Shown here: piece after piece, positions 50,342 to 61,790 of the stretch | How positions within the stretch are numbered: position 1 is the stretch's first letter | How the letters are laid out: each line of letters opens with the position of its first letter | From: Vitrella brassicaformis | Taxonomy: Eukaryota; Sar; Vitrellaceae | Reading direction: 5' to 3' | NCBI GenBank assembly: GCA_001179505.1 | Contig: CDMY01000360.1 | Span: 1 to 64,000, forward strand | DNA length: 64,000 nt | Program-made: the position numbers and the translations under genes | The notes under the pieces: model-generated | Seen by the model: the letters and a program-made list of their open reading frames with translations, nothing else | Database searches by the model: none | What the model was told of the DNA's origin: nothing

Positions 50342-51509
50342 ATGGAAAGCTCTGCTTGTCGGCCGACGGCTGGCTCGTTCTTCGGGTGCTACCTGATCAA
50401 TTCGGTCACAAGGAAGCAGACGACGTACGTCGGCTTCACATGCAACCCCGGACGGCGCATCAGACAGCACAACGGCGAGATCAAAGCAGGTAGGTACGCC
50501 ACACTGCCGATGATATCTGAGCCTTCCTGGCCCTGTCGGTGCGCGTCAGTACACCTTTGTTTGTGTGTGTTGTCGGTGTGCGTGTGTGTGGTGTGTGATC
50601 TCATCAGGTGCTCGCAAGACGCGGCGGTGGCGTCCCTGGAAGATGATTGTGTGTGTGTGGGGCTTCCCCAACAAGATCGCTGCACTGCAGTTCGAATGGG
50701 CCTGTAAGCGGAAAGGAAAGGCGCCAAGTCAAAAGAACGCTTGTCGATGGCTGCAGTTGGTGTGATCGGTGCAGGGCAGCGTCCTGCTGTGAGCCGCCTG
50801 TCGCGTGACGCAGTGGCCGACCTCTCATACTGGTCGGTCGGCCAATTGTTGAAACAAACACACTAAGACACCGCTGGACCTGCTTGTTTGTGCGTGTCGT
50901 CCACTCAGCCGGGTGACGAAGTGGGGCCGTCAGAAGCGTCGCACGGTGGTGCAGAACCTGGAGGTGGTCTTCAGGATGCTCAAGTGCCAACCATGGGCTA
51001 GAATGCCGCTGCAGGTAGGCACATAGGTCACTCAGCCACCACACAAACACACTGATTGTCAGACACACGCAGCTGGACGATTCTCTTGATGCGTGCAGGT
51101 GCATTTCTTGGACGCCGAGGCGTATGAGACGCTGCTGCCGCGGCTGCAGACGGCGACGGAGATACCCACACACATCAAGATAGTCCACGGCGGATTCGAC
51201 GACCTGCCGGTCAATCTGAAAGGCAGTCAGGTGAAGACGACAGCCACGACGACAACGACGGCAGTGAGGGGGCCAAAAAGTGCGACAGCAGTGGGGGGGA
51301 GGGCGGCAGGGGCAAAGGACCGATGGGCCTCGCCAAGAAGAAGAGGGGCCGCCCAAAGGCCAAGCCAACAGCCAAACAGCCCGTCGGCAGGCCGCCAAAG
51401 GTCCCGCGGGCCAAGAAGGCAGCAGCAGCAGCAGCAGCCAAGGCGGACGACACGTCGATGGACGCGCGCGTCGGTGGAGAGGTTGAAACTTCGGCGAACG
51501 GCAGAGTGA
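50342..51509 (+). pseudogene. Truncated second copy of SLX1 (GIY-YIG domain kept, RING lost)
   Basis: Exons 50342-50489, 50608-50703, 50775-50832, 50909-51014 and 51099-51509 parallel SLX1 exons 1-5, with the same intron positions. [26 protein letters not shown] and the catalytic Glu in ALQFEWAWQRP are intact. After DDLPVNLKGSQ the sequence jumps to DNA matching SLX1 near 15097, skipping the zinc-binding exons, and in a different frame, so the AT-hook DNA is read as [21 protein letters not shown] second internal deletion (15336 to 15783 of the parent) leads to the stop at 51507-51509. It could still make a bare GIY-YIG domain of about 280 residues. Pseudogene or a neo-gene without RING: undecided. 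Confidence 0.75.
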
Positions 51510-52791
51510 CCACACACATGAATGTGTTTTTCCTTCATGTGGTATGGAGTCTGGAAATGGACCTGGACATTTGATGTAGATATGCCTTTACACCATGACG
51601 TGCTCACTGACATCGAAATCCGTAATTGGCTATGTGTGTGGCGCAATGAATGGACGCGGCTGCTCGATAGAGGTCCATCCGAAAGGCATGAGTCATCCAA
51701 TCCTGACAGCAAGAAAGACCCACGACACATAATAAAGGATATGTGTATAGCCAACCTGTGAATGCTGGCCTCTGTCGTACCGTGCTGCATCCAAGAAGGC
51801 GTGTGTGTGCGCCGTGTGGGTACCGAGCTTGTCGGTATGACTGATGCGCGTGTGGATGTCTGTCTGTGTGCCTGAGTGTCAGCCTGCCTGGATGGCTGCC
51901 TGGATGGCTGCAGTGACTCAGTCAGTGCCAGTGAGTGTCTCTGTGGGTGGATTCGAATGCATATCAGTCAGTCAGTCAGTCAGTGAGTCTACTGCACAGC
52001 TAGCTGGCCGGGTGGCGCTATATCATCGGATCGATGCCACGCCCCGGTCGGGCCGCGCACATCAATCCGATCGACCATGCGCACACACGGAGGCCGGCAC
52101 GCACACAATGACCACACCACACCACACACTCACTCACAATTAGAGAACAGTGCAAAGCAATACGGCAGCAGAGACAGAAGTTAGCCATCTCACACGAGTC
52201 AGCTATCGCCAAGAATACAGCCACTGTTGCCATCCATCTCATGCACGACGACTGGGTCTGAGGTCGCCCAGATTAAGCGAAAGAATGAATGTGTCGCGTC
52301 TGAATGATTCTTGCAAGGCCTACACACATTTCCTTGCCCGTGTCCTGTTGGTTGTGCGGTGCATTCCAATGAGTACAATGGCCATCAGAATATAAAATGT
52401 AGACAACGATGATCTGAAAGCAGGCAAGGACAGAAAAGGGTCATGAGACGCTGGGCTCGCCGTGTGCTGCGTCATGGCCATCTCACCCTTGTTCGACAGT
52501 CCGGTTCCGACACCAACCCTGGCGGCTCCCTGCTGCTTACGAATCCTGGCACCCCGCTGCGAGGCGCGGTCACTGGCAGATCAAAGCCCTGCGCACAGTC
52601 AAAGAATGGATCGATTCTGTGTATGCACAAATTTGTTTGGGCGCACCGCTCGTGTGAATGCAGTCTCGAGCTCTCTACACACGACTCGACACTGAACAGG
52701 GGCATGTGTGTGCGTGTGTGTGTGTGCGTGTGTGTGTGTGCGTGTGTGTGTGTGCGCGTGTGTGTGTGGTCTTCTGTCTGGTGCTGGCTGC
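51510..52791. other. Intergenic with duplicated SLX1 flank and simple repeats
   Basis: Block 51685-51793 matches 16014-16105 (downstream of SLX1). About 170 bp before it (51512-51684) has no counterpart next to SLX1. Long (TG)n with CG interruptions lies at 52705-52767, just beyond the kinase-like gene's stop. No gene is seen. Confidence 0.6.
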
Positions 52792-55024
52792 TTACATGTG
52801 TTTGGTGGTTGCGATGTCTCCTTTGACGTCTCGGTACACGGCAGGCGGCAGAAACCCGAACGGCAGCTTCTCCACCTTCTTGAGCAACGACAGCAAACGA
52901 CCCCGCACCTCTTGACGTACGCTCCCTGCACAGCACAGCCATCCACATAGCATACACAGAATGAATGACACACAGACACCCGGGATCGACCAATGGATGT
53001 TCTGCCAGGCTTGGCTTACCCGGCAGGGCAGCGGTCATCACCTCTATCCACTCCGTGTGGGTGGCCGCCCTCGTTCCAATCACCTTCTCCGCTGCTCGGG
53101 CAATCTCCCGGTGGTCCATGTCGAAGTCCTTATACTTCTCGTACGCCGCCGTCAGCTCGTTGACGCTCGAAGATGCTCTCACAGGCGTCAGGGTGGGGCG
53201 GGCAACGCTCAACACACACCTCAACGCCGCAACCATGTCGCATCTGAGTGATAACGACACGCAGAGGAAACATTGACAACCGTGCTGTTGATGCCTGACT
53301 CGTGTCTCTTTCTGTCCTGCTCACCTGGGTCCTTGCTGATAGCCGCGCGGACTGTACATGCTGGCTTACGCAAACGTACTGACCATGACGTCCTTTGGTT
53401 CCGACGAGCCGCGCATCCGTCTGCCTGTGTGCCATCTCGAGGATGATGGAACGAGTCCAATCGATGAGCATTGCGCGCAGGCGGCCGCCTCCCCGTCTCC
53501 CCGGGAACATGATATTGGTGAGGTTGAAGTCTCGGTGGATCAGGTGGGCGCGGTGGCACGTCTCGAGTGCATCAAACTGCATGCCGCACACCACACATAT
53601 GGGTGAGTGAGACAGAAACACATGCAGAAAAAAGATATACCAATGGATGCGTCCACCCGGCACTCACCGTCGAGGTGAGAACTTCCATGACGGCGACGAA
53701 GGGGAGGTGGGGGTTGTTGGTCAGCCGTCGGTACTCGCCCATGAGCTGCGATAATGTGGACTGGAGCTTGCTGAGCTCCAGCACCTTCCTCGTGCCGGCC
53801 GCCGTCTCCACATCGAGGCACAAGAGGGTTGTCGGGACGCACGGCTGCTTCCCGTCTCTCTTCCCCTGGGCGTGCACCGCCGCTTTCGCCTGGTGCTCGT
53901 CGACGATTTCGTCTTCATAGTCGGCGTCGTGGGCCGTCTTGCTGACGAACATGTCACAGACGGCGCCGTCGAAGCCCTCCTTCGGGGGGCTGCTCCTCGA
54001 TGGGCTCTCTGGGTTTGCTGCTCGACCTTGACAGACACGCATAGGCATCCATTCAGCACACGGAAAGGTCAATTCTGTGACCCTCGTGTTGGATCTTACC
54101 CTCCAGCCCGAGGTCGCCTTGCTGCTCCTGTCGGTGGTCTTGCTCGTGGGGGTCTGTCGTCGCCTGACGGTGGCCTCTCGATTGCCACCACCTGATGGCC
54201 ACATACAAGAGACAACAGACATCGGCAATTGACATCAGTTGACTCGCCATCGATGTGTGTGCGTAGCGTACCAACTGATGTCGCTGAGGAGCTCGTTGGC
54301 GATGGCCTTCAGGTGAACGAGTGGAAGTGCCCGCCAGTCGTCGTGGACTCCCATGGCTGGGAGTCGCCTGTGGATGGAAGGACAGACAATCGGCTCTCTT
54401 TCTGTCTCTGTGCCCGCTACCTCTTCTTCGGCGCCGGCTCTCTGGGTTTGCTCGACCTTGGTGTCCGTCTCCAAGGTCCGCGTCGATGATTCCTTGGAGG
54501 TCTCTGTCTTTGGGCTTAGCTCTGTGTGTCCCCTCATCGGAGGTCCCTGTGACGAAGGGCGTCTCCCCGTGGTTCTGCATACTTACATCAAGCCACACAG
54601 GAACTGTGATTTGTACCACTTGTTCCTTCCTTCTGCTTTTTGTCCGCGTGTGTAGCGGCGTCTCCTTCCCTCCCGTCCCTGCTCCCTGTTCTGGAGAGGT
54701 CCCCGTCGATGAGGGCGTCTCACTCCGAACCGGCAACGAGCCCTCCTGCGCACCTGCTACTGCGACCGACACAGGAGGAATTGTCATGTTCGTTAATGTT
54801 GTGTGTCTTCCTGTTGTCTTGCGCGCCGGGCTCCGCTGCCCTGTTGGCGTTGCCGTGGTCGGTCTTGGACCCGCTACTTTGTTGATGACTGTATTTGCTG
54901 CCGAAAAGAACATGTGCTCTTTTGAGAAAAGAGCCGTCTCCGAATTCTCGCCCAGAGCCGTCTCCGAATTCTCGCCCTGGCGGAATTTACGAAGTGGACT
55001 CGTGTGGCCGATCCTGTGTGGCAT
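52792..55024 (-). CDS. Divergent protein-kinase-like protein
   Basis: The proposed start is the ATG at 55022-55024 (MPHRIGHTSPLRKFRQGENS). About 200 Ser/Thr/Gly/basic residues follow. Later exons: DDWRALPLVHLKAIANELLS, the in-phase joins to WWQSRGHRQATTDPHEQDHR and RAANPESPSRSSPPKEGFDG, then CVPTTLLCLDVETAAGTRKV, a helix LSQLMGEYRRLTNNPHLPFV, and the catalytic loop CHRAHLIHRDFNLTNIMF with AMLIDWTRSI where DFG would be. Then GTKGRHG, VAALRCVLSVARPTLTPV and a last exon ending DVKGDIATTKHM at 52792. HRD and the loop Asn are kept, and DFG reads DWT, so it may be active or a pseudokinase. No Gly-rich loop was identified. Start and first exon uncertain. Confidence 0.55.
54930..54977 (-). repeat. 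24-bp in-frame tandem repeat
   Basis: Two perfect copies of the unit starting agagccgtctccgaattc (54930-54953, 54954-54977) encode GENSETAL twice near the N-terminus of the kinase-like protein. Confidence 0.85.
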
Positions 55025-55577
55025 GAACAGAGGACTTGGCCCACGGCTAAGCTCGCACCAACGAAAGGGCGGGTGGTGTATGAAGACGTCTACAGAATCT
55101 CTGTAATGCACACAGGAACCATGGTTAAAACACTAAATGCCGCTCGCTAGTATCACACTGCAGCAAACATCACGTGATGGACACGCAAGGCAGGCTCTCC
55201 AGGCAGGCAGGCAGACAGCCGTGCGTGTGTGAAGAGCACATTTGCTAGACACGCGGCCGCCGACCCACCTGTCTAGCTCTCGGCTCCTATCGGCCACCTG
55301 ACTGAAGGCCTCAGCACACTAAGCAGTCACGCCATCTCCCTAGGGAGACACCAAAGGCACAAAAAAAACACCAGCCGTCCCGCATCTGTCTGCTCATATC
55401 AACACACCACCATCATCCCCCCAGCCCCTGGCCCTTCCCCTTCTCGCCTATCTGTCTGTCTGTCCGTCTGTCTGTCTACTGCATCCCCAGCGACTGCGAC
55501 GTCCACATCTCATACCATCTATTTACACTACCGACACACCACCCATCCCTCCTAGCTATCTATCTGTCCATCTCTGC
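55025..55577. other. Spacer between two minus-strand genes
   Basis: Pyrimidine-rich, with (TGTC)n near 55450-55470 and an A-run near 55360. No gene is seen. Confidence 0.55.
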
Positions 55578-57490
55578 CTACTGAATCCCCAGGGACTGAA
55601 ACCGCCCCTCCTTGTCGACGAACCCCAGCTGCCCCCAGTCGAACACACACCCCTCGTCGCCCGCCTCGTTGTTGAAGCCCTTGACCACACCACTAAGGCC
55701 AAATCTGCGCACCTCGTCCAGGCGCAGTTTGTGCACCACCTCTCGTAGGCCCACCCGACGGCCGTCCACGCCACCCAGCACGAAGCACTGCAGCTGGGGG
55801 ATGCGCACCTGCCGCCCGTCCTCGCGCTCGATGACGCCACCACAGACCTCTCGGTTGCCGCTCGTCCGTGTGGCGGCCGACGTTACAAAATGGCGCATCA
55901 CGCCAAGCAGACGGCGGCCCTTCGGCGTGTCGTCCTTCATGACGAAGACGGCATTGATGGTCTCGGGTTCGTGCAGGAAGGCCCCGATGTGCCATGCAAT
56001 GGCCGCCGACTCCTGTGGCCCAAATGAGAGGGGGGAGGGGGAGGGCGGATGGGGGAGGGAGGGGGCTTCGTCGTTGTGCTCCACCAGGGGCAGGATGCGG
56101 GCCATGAGGATGGCGGCGTCACGCTGGGGAGCGAGGGCCTTGTTGACGCGGTCCATCACCACGAAGGGCAGCTCGTTCAGCACCACCACATACTCCTTCT
56201 TGGCAAGAGCACGGCGCTCTCTGTCTTCCTGAGTTGCATTGGGCATGTTGGCGATGGATGCGCCGCGAATCAGCAGCCGGCGGATGATGTTCTTCCGCCG
56301 GTGGATGAGGACCTTCTTGAAGACGATGTTGTCGTAGTCGTGCTCCGAATCGCCGGCCAAGTACAAGGCCGCGAGACTGAGGGGGGTGAAGTTGGTCACT
56401 GGGGAGGGCCTGTCGACCTCGGCCACAGCGAGGGTCTCGCACAAGACGAACACCATAAGGGAGGCAGCGGAGACCGCCACGTCGAGAGGTGACTTGCCCT
56501 CTGCGTTGGCTGCGGTAAGGTCAGTGCCGCAGCTACTGAGCAGGTCGAGGAGGGCGTGGGTAAATCCGTCCAGCGGCAGGGGATTGATCATCGACAGTCG
56601 ATGGGCTGGGTTGCACTGCTCCTGGTCCACCTCAGTGGCCAGCTCAGGGTGAGCCTCGAGCAGCTCCTGGTGGACAGCCAGCACGTGGACCAGGTAATCG
56701 TGGTCCAGCCGCTTCTCGAGCACGCCCGTTCTTCGCGGCATGAAGGCCAGCCAATCCCCATCGACCGCCACATCGGACCTCAGCAGCTCAATCACCGCCT
56801 CAAGGTTGGCCGACCACATGCCCACCTTCATTGGGCTGTACTGCACACGGTTGCTGCTGCCGTTGCGCCCACTCCGATACGCCGATGGGGCCCCCAGCAA
56901 TGAGCGCCTCCAGCACGTCCATCTGTATCTGTCGCGTCGGCCATGTGGGCAGCATCATCAGCCGCTCCTCACGCGGATGCTCCTGGCCGTCGGGCTTTGG
57001 GTCGACCACCCACATGAACGGCACTGCGCCGTGCGGATCGTCGATGGCGAGGGCAAGGATGCTCACCACACTGATGCGCGCCACCTCTGACGCCGCCACG
57101 CCCTTGGGGAGTATGCGGATGACCAGGTTCGGGTCGGCGCCCTCTTTGCGGATGAGTCGACGGATGCCCTTGCGGCCGATTGTGCGGCGCATGAGTCGGA
57201 TGGTGAGCTGCTTGGACGCCTCGGTGGTGTTGGGCGGGAACCAGATATCGATGCCGTCCAGCTGCACCTGCCGCTCAGAGGAAGCAGCGGCTGCACCACC
57301 ACCACCACCACCTGCTGCAGGGGCACTTGAGCCGTCCGTCATGACCACATCGCCTCCGCCCTACCACACAGAGAGGAACACAGGCACATAGCATATTCGT
57401 CCGAGCATCTGATGCGATTACTGCTTGTGCGCCGCTGTGATGGCGTGCGCGTACTTGAGGCGGTTGCGGGGATGCGGCGTCGCTGTCCAT
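55578..57490 (-). CDS. Ankyrin-repeat-type protein
   Basis: The start is probably the ATG at 57488-57490 (MDSDAASPQPPQVRARHHSG), spliced over a short intron (about 57364-57421) to GGGDVVMTDGSSAPAAG; otherwise the ATG at 57342. A 40-nt intron near 56850-56890 joins LEALIAGGPIG to YSPMKVGMWSANLEAVIELL, restoring one frame and completing an ankyrin-like helix pair. Other repeat-like segments: TDLTAANAEGKSPLDVAVSA, NFTPLSLAALYLAGDSEHD, IIRRLLIRGASIANM. The N-terminus has GIDIWFPPNTTEASKQLTIR. The C-terminal ~150 residues contain RVGLREVVHKLRLDEVRRFG and end at 55578. A protein-interaction scaffold is likely; the partner is unknown. Confidence 0.65.
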
Positions 57491-57945
57491 CTCCCCACAG
57501 CCACCACACACTCAGAGAACAGCACCTGAGCTCCGGAAAGCGCAGAAGGATGAGGCGGCATGCACATCATATTAACTCCACTGATGCCTTCTCAATGTGC
57601 CCTTCTCACCTGGAAACGATGAGTACTCGTCGAGGGCTCACCCCGTCGGACGGTGCACTACAAAGAAGAGGGTGAGTCGCCTGGAGATCTACTACACACA
57701 GAGCTCCACCTCGATGAGCCGATATCCAGCAGGGCCTCTCTCGTCCGATTTGATGAGATGCGGGAACCCGCTCGACGAGCAGTTTCACGGAAAGTGCTAG
57801 GACGCTCGAAACGAAGCGTGCCAGTGGCTTTGGACCTCTGGACTTCCTCCCCCCGGCAGGTTGTCTTTCCGCCGTACTTCGCTGGCCACCGATTTTGATC
57901 TGACATCTGCTGCCAAGATGCGCAGCGGCACAATTCAGAGAACTG
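57491..57945. promoter_or_regulatory. Divergent spacer, no gene seen
   Basis: Upstream region shared by the ankyrin-type gene (minus) and the TPR gene (plus). An in-frame ATG at 57918 lies upstream of the preferred TPR start. No clear promoter element is visible. Confidence 0.4.
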
Positions 57946-59707
57946 ATGCTGCTGCAGCTCCTGCTCCTGCTGCGGCTGGCGATGATCAGGCCTGCCACAC
58001 ATCTTGCTGCCCGACCCCTTCCTCATCTCACTCTTGCCCCCCCTCTCCACCTCCACTTCCCGCCCGCCCCCTCTGCGTCACCCGCAAGTGCAGGCTCCCA
58101 CTGCCCTCCTCATCTCTATTGCTCATCATGCTGTACAGCACGGCGTCAGCTGCTGCCAGGGTGACAGAGACACACACAGCCTTTCAGCCAGGCGGACTTC
58201 TCCGCAGCCGACTGGCCATCAGACCTTCACGAGCACATCGCGCCGAGACCAGGATGGCGGACGAACGGCGCGACGGCCAACCTCTGTCAGCGGGTGTGTC
58301 TATCGGTGCCGCCCTTGCTGCCGCACTGCTGCCCTTCACCCCCCTCCCTGAGAGCCTGGCGGCCGCGAGCCCCCCTCCGGCCATCGCGAGCGACGCCGGC
58401 AGCTCCAAGAGCACGGAGATCCGCGGCCCTCTAGAGGAGCTGCTCCTGGGCACACTCCAGGCGCAGGCCGATGTGGGGCCGTCAGAACTCATCACACCCA
58501 TCACACGCGACTACGCTGCCCCGGCGGACCTGCAGCCCAGACGGCGGCTGCCAGTGGAGCAGAAGTATGTGGAGCAGACCCAGCAGCCGGTGGACACCAC
58601 CAAGCCTTCACGGACGGTGGAGCTGCTGGGCGGGCCGGGGGCGTCGCCCGGGCGGCTGAGCGAGTTTCAGCGGCAGTACAGCCTCTTCAAGGCGGGGCTG
58701 GAGGAAACGGCCAAATTCGATTTCAAGGAGGCCGAAGGTGAGCGGGAGGAGAGGGGTGTACAGGTGGCGAGGTGTGTGTTCATCTCCGCGTGTGTGTGTG
58801 CGTACAGGCATCTTCACCGAGATCATAGATTCGTATGAGACGCCCAAGGCCAAGGAGAGTGAGAGGGCCCGCTTCATGCTGGCCAGGGCGTATACGGACA
58901 GGGGCAACACACGGGTCTCACTCGGCGAGCTCAACAAAGCCCTTGTCGACTACTCATGCGCAAGTGAGACACAAACACAAAGTCACAGCGAGCAGCCAGG
59001 ACGATGCCGGCTGACCGTACTCTCTCTGTGTCATCAGTCGAGTACGCACCAGACGAGGCCGATTTCTGGCTGAATCGCGCGATAGCGTGTGAGCAGAAGG
59101 CCGAGCAGTCCCTCACCTCCTCACTCCAATTCGCCAACCAGGTACCTTAGTGTTCCTTGCTTGCAGCAAGGGGGTGTGGAGTGTGCTGTGTGCGTGTCCA
59201 CAGTGGTACAAGGAGGCCCTCGAGGACTACGAACACGCCCTCGTCCTCAAGCCCAGCGACCCGCGGCTCTACGCCAACACCGGCGAGATCCTGACCCTCC
59301 TTGAAGACTTTGACGCCGCTCTCGAGAAGTTCCGCCAGGCGTCGGCACTGGCGCCCTCCAATGTGGCGTACAAGGCGCGCATCGCTCTGCTCGACGCGCA
59401 GCTAGGCGACGTCCGACGATCGCACTTCATCATCAACGACATCGTGCGGCGCAGTCCCGACTACTGGGAGATGGTTTTGGCCAAGTCGATGCTGGACTGG
59501 AACGTCGGTCGGTTCGCCGAGGGTGCGTACCTGTACGACATATCTGTGCAGGAGAACCCGCTGCTGCTCGACGACCGGCACCTGGTGCGGGACCTCCGGT
59601 GGCCGCCCTACTTCGTGGAGGGGCTGAGGAACCTGCGCATGGCCGGGGAGAAGAACCGGGCCCTGGAGAAGGTGCTCTTCTTCGAGACGCCGCAGGAATT
59701 CTACTAG
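57946..59707 (+). CDS. TPR protein, probably plastid/thylakoid-associated
   Basis: The ATG at 57946 gives a Leu-rich signal peptide (MLLQLLLLLRLAMIRPATH). An intron of about 60 nt ending near 58150 connects it to AARVTETHTAFQPGG, a basic transit-like stretch (RSRLAIRPSRAHRAETRM) and a second hydrophobic segment (GVSIGAALAAALLPFTPLPE) of thylakoid-lumen type. Later exons encode TPR helices: IFTEIIDSYETPKAKESERA, NTRVSLGELNKALVDYSCA, WYKEALEDYEHALVLKPSDP, YANTGEILTLLEDFDAALEK and FRQASALAPSNVAYKARIAL. It ends at 59707 after EKVLFFETPQEFY. The role is probably photosystem or pigment-protein assembly, by analogy only. Other possible starts are 57918 and 58129. Confidence 0.7.
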
Positions 59708-61790
59708 AGCTCTAGAGGGGAATGTTGTGTTTTGTCTTGTTGAGGCAGAGAGGGGAGGGGGGAGGTAGGGAGGTGTCAATAGAGGTCAGATTGCGTCATC
59801 CATTGCGATTGCGATGACGTGTGTGAGTGTGAGGGTGTGACAATCAGTGAACACAATTGTGGGCTATTGCTTTTGTGTTCTGTTGTGTTGTGTTACGGTG
59901 TGGATGGATGGGGGGGTGCATGGGTGTTGGGGCAATTTTGACTAGCTGGCTGATCGTTCCTTGGTTATGGCGGCCTGTCTGTCTGCCTGTCTGTCTGTCT
60001 GTGTGGTTAGCTGGGCGACTCACCCACTCACTCACTGGCTGGCTGTCGTGTGCCTGCTGTAGATAGCGTAGCGAGGATTGACGGACCGATTCACCACCTG
60101 GCTGGATCCAACTTACCTGAGACAGACTCGTTTTGTGCATACCCACCTACTCACTCGATGGCCCGTCTCTCTCCCTCTCGCTCTTCCTCTCCCCTTCTCA
60201 CTCACTGCGCAGTCGATCGCCTCACGTGTTATGTTGGTTGCGTGTGTGTGTTTCATTCCTTCCTTGGCTTTTGCCGTCCACCCAGCTAGCCAGCTAGCTA
60301 GCTACCTATTGCTGCCTGCCTTCCCGCCTTCCTTGCTCTGTATCTGTAGCATAGCACATCATCTCATCAACAAGAAAGACATGCATGGTTTCCTTCTGTC
60401 TTTCCGTGCGTCTTTCTGGTACATCGATGTCGAATTGCCTGTCGGTCGGTCGGTCGGCTGGTCATCAATGAGAGGGCAGATGAGGAGAGAGAGAGAGAGA
60501 GAGAGAGAGGAACGCAGTGAGTGTGCTGTGCGCCCTGTTTTTTTGGCGAGCACGAGATGGATTGAGAGAGCCCTCAGACAGGAGAGAGCGAGTGTGGTGA
60601 GCGGTGAGTGCCTGCCGACTTTCTTGTTTCCTTTCGCTCCTGAGGGTGAGGGTCAGCCAGTGAGTGCATCGCGCCTGAAGCGTCTCATGAGGTTTCTGCC
60701 CGCTGGTGCAACGCCACGCCACGCCTCTCCGTCTAAGTGGCGTGATAGCTGTGGGGTTGCACCGGGCGGTCGGGAAACCCCAGAGATGCGACGGCAGCGA
60801 GAAATGCATGTGCGCTTGCCTCTGGATGGGATGGATAGCTGGCTGTGCGGTCGGTCGTGTTGTGTCAAGAGAGTGTCTCTGGTGGGATGTACATCGCTGC
60901 CGGCGCGTTCTCCGTTCATCTCTCGTTTCTGGGCGGAGGGCAACTGCGTGCTCTGCAGCGAGGGGCAGCTGCATGCTCCGCAGCTGACCTTCCCTCACGC
61001 AGCTGAGCTTCCCTGAGGAATTGGGGGCGAGCGTCAAAAGCGGGAGGCGATCGAGTATTGCCGTGTGGTTTGTGTGATGAGCGAGGTTGGTATGGTTGAG
61101 TGGTAGAGTGGGGGGCAGATCAACTCATCCAAAAGGAGAGTGAGAGCGGCGAGAGCACCGTCCCGTCCCGTCCCCGAGCCACGTGTGCTTGTCGGTGTGT
61201 GGTCATGAGAGGATGGGATGGATGGATGGATCTCTTGGCTGCGTGACCTCGTGTGGCTTGCGTGTGCCATGTCATGTCATGTGTGTGACGGAAAGCCAGG
61301 GCGAGTCGAGTGCAAGGTTGACACATTCGAGTGTGGTGTGGAGTGTGGACACGCAAGAAGTTAATTACGCATCCCTGAACCAGTCAGTCATGTGTCAGGC
61401 GCATCACACACATGGCGAGAGAGAAACGAGCGCTTATGCACACACTCACTCACACGCGCACACATACACACCGGTTATGTCCCCCGCCGAACACTGCCTC
61501 TCATAAACTATCATATACTACGTCCGTTTGTCAGGTCTGCAGTCTTTCAGGCAAAATCCTGCCATGTTCCCTTCCCTGCTGCCACACAGGCCGTTCTGTC
61601 TGTCTGGCAAGGGAGGGCGTGGCACACTCGACCGATGAACAGACATGATCAATAAAGGCACACAATGCAGACAGACACATTGAGGTACACAGACAACACA
61701 CTACACTACACCCTCTCCGACAAGTGATACACTCCTCCCTCCCTCCCTCCCTGCCCCTCTCTCTGCCAGCTCATTTTGTGTTGCAACCAC
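59708..61790. other. Intergenic (2.1 kb), no gene seen
   Basis: Contains (TGTC)n near 59977-60000, (CTAG)n near 60287-60303, (GA)n at 60484-60510, (TCGG)n near 60441-60456 and (CCCT)n near 61735-61752. Long ORFs here have low-complexity, repeat-derived translations and no exon structure. Confidence 0.6.

Noticed and set aside
52443-52826. Plus-strand ORF with a long Cys/Val repeat
   Set aside because: The Cys-Val run is a translated (TGTG)n tract and the rest has no coding signal.
60078-61016. Long plus-strand ORF of 312 codons
   Set aside because: The translation is repeat-derived (Ser/Arg/Glu runs), the start context is arbitrary and there is no conserved motif.
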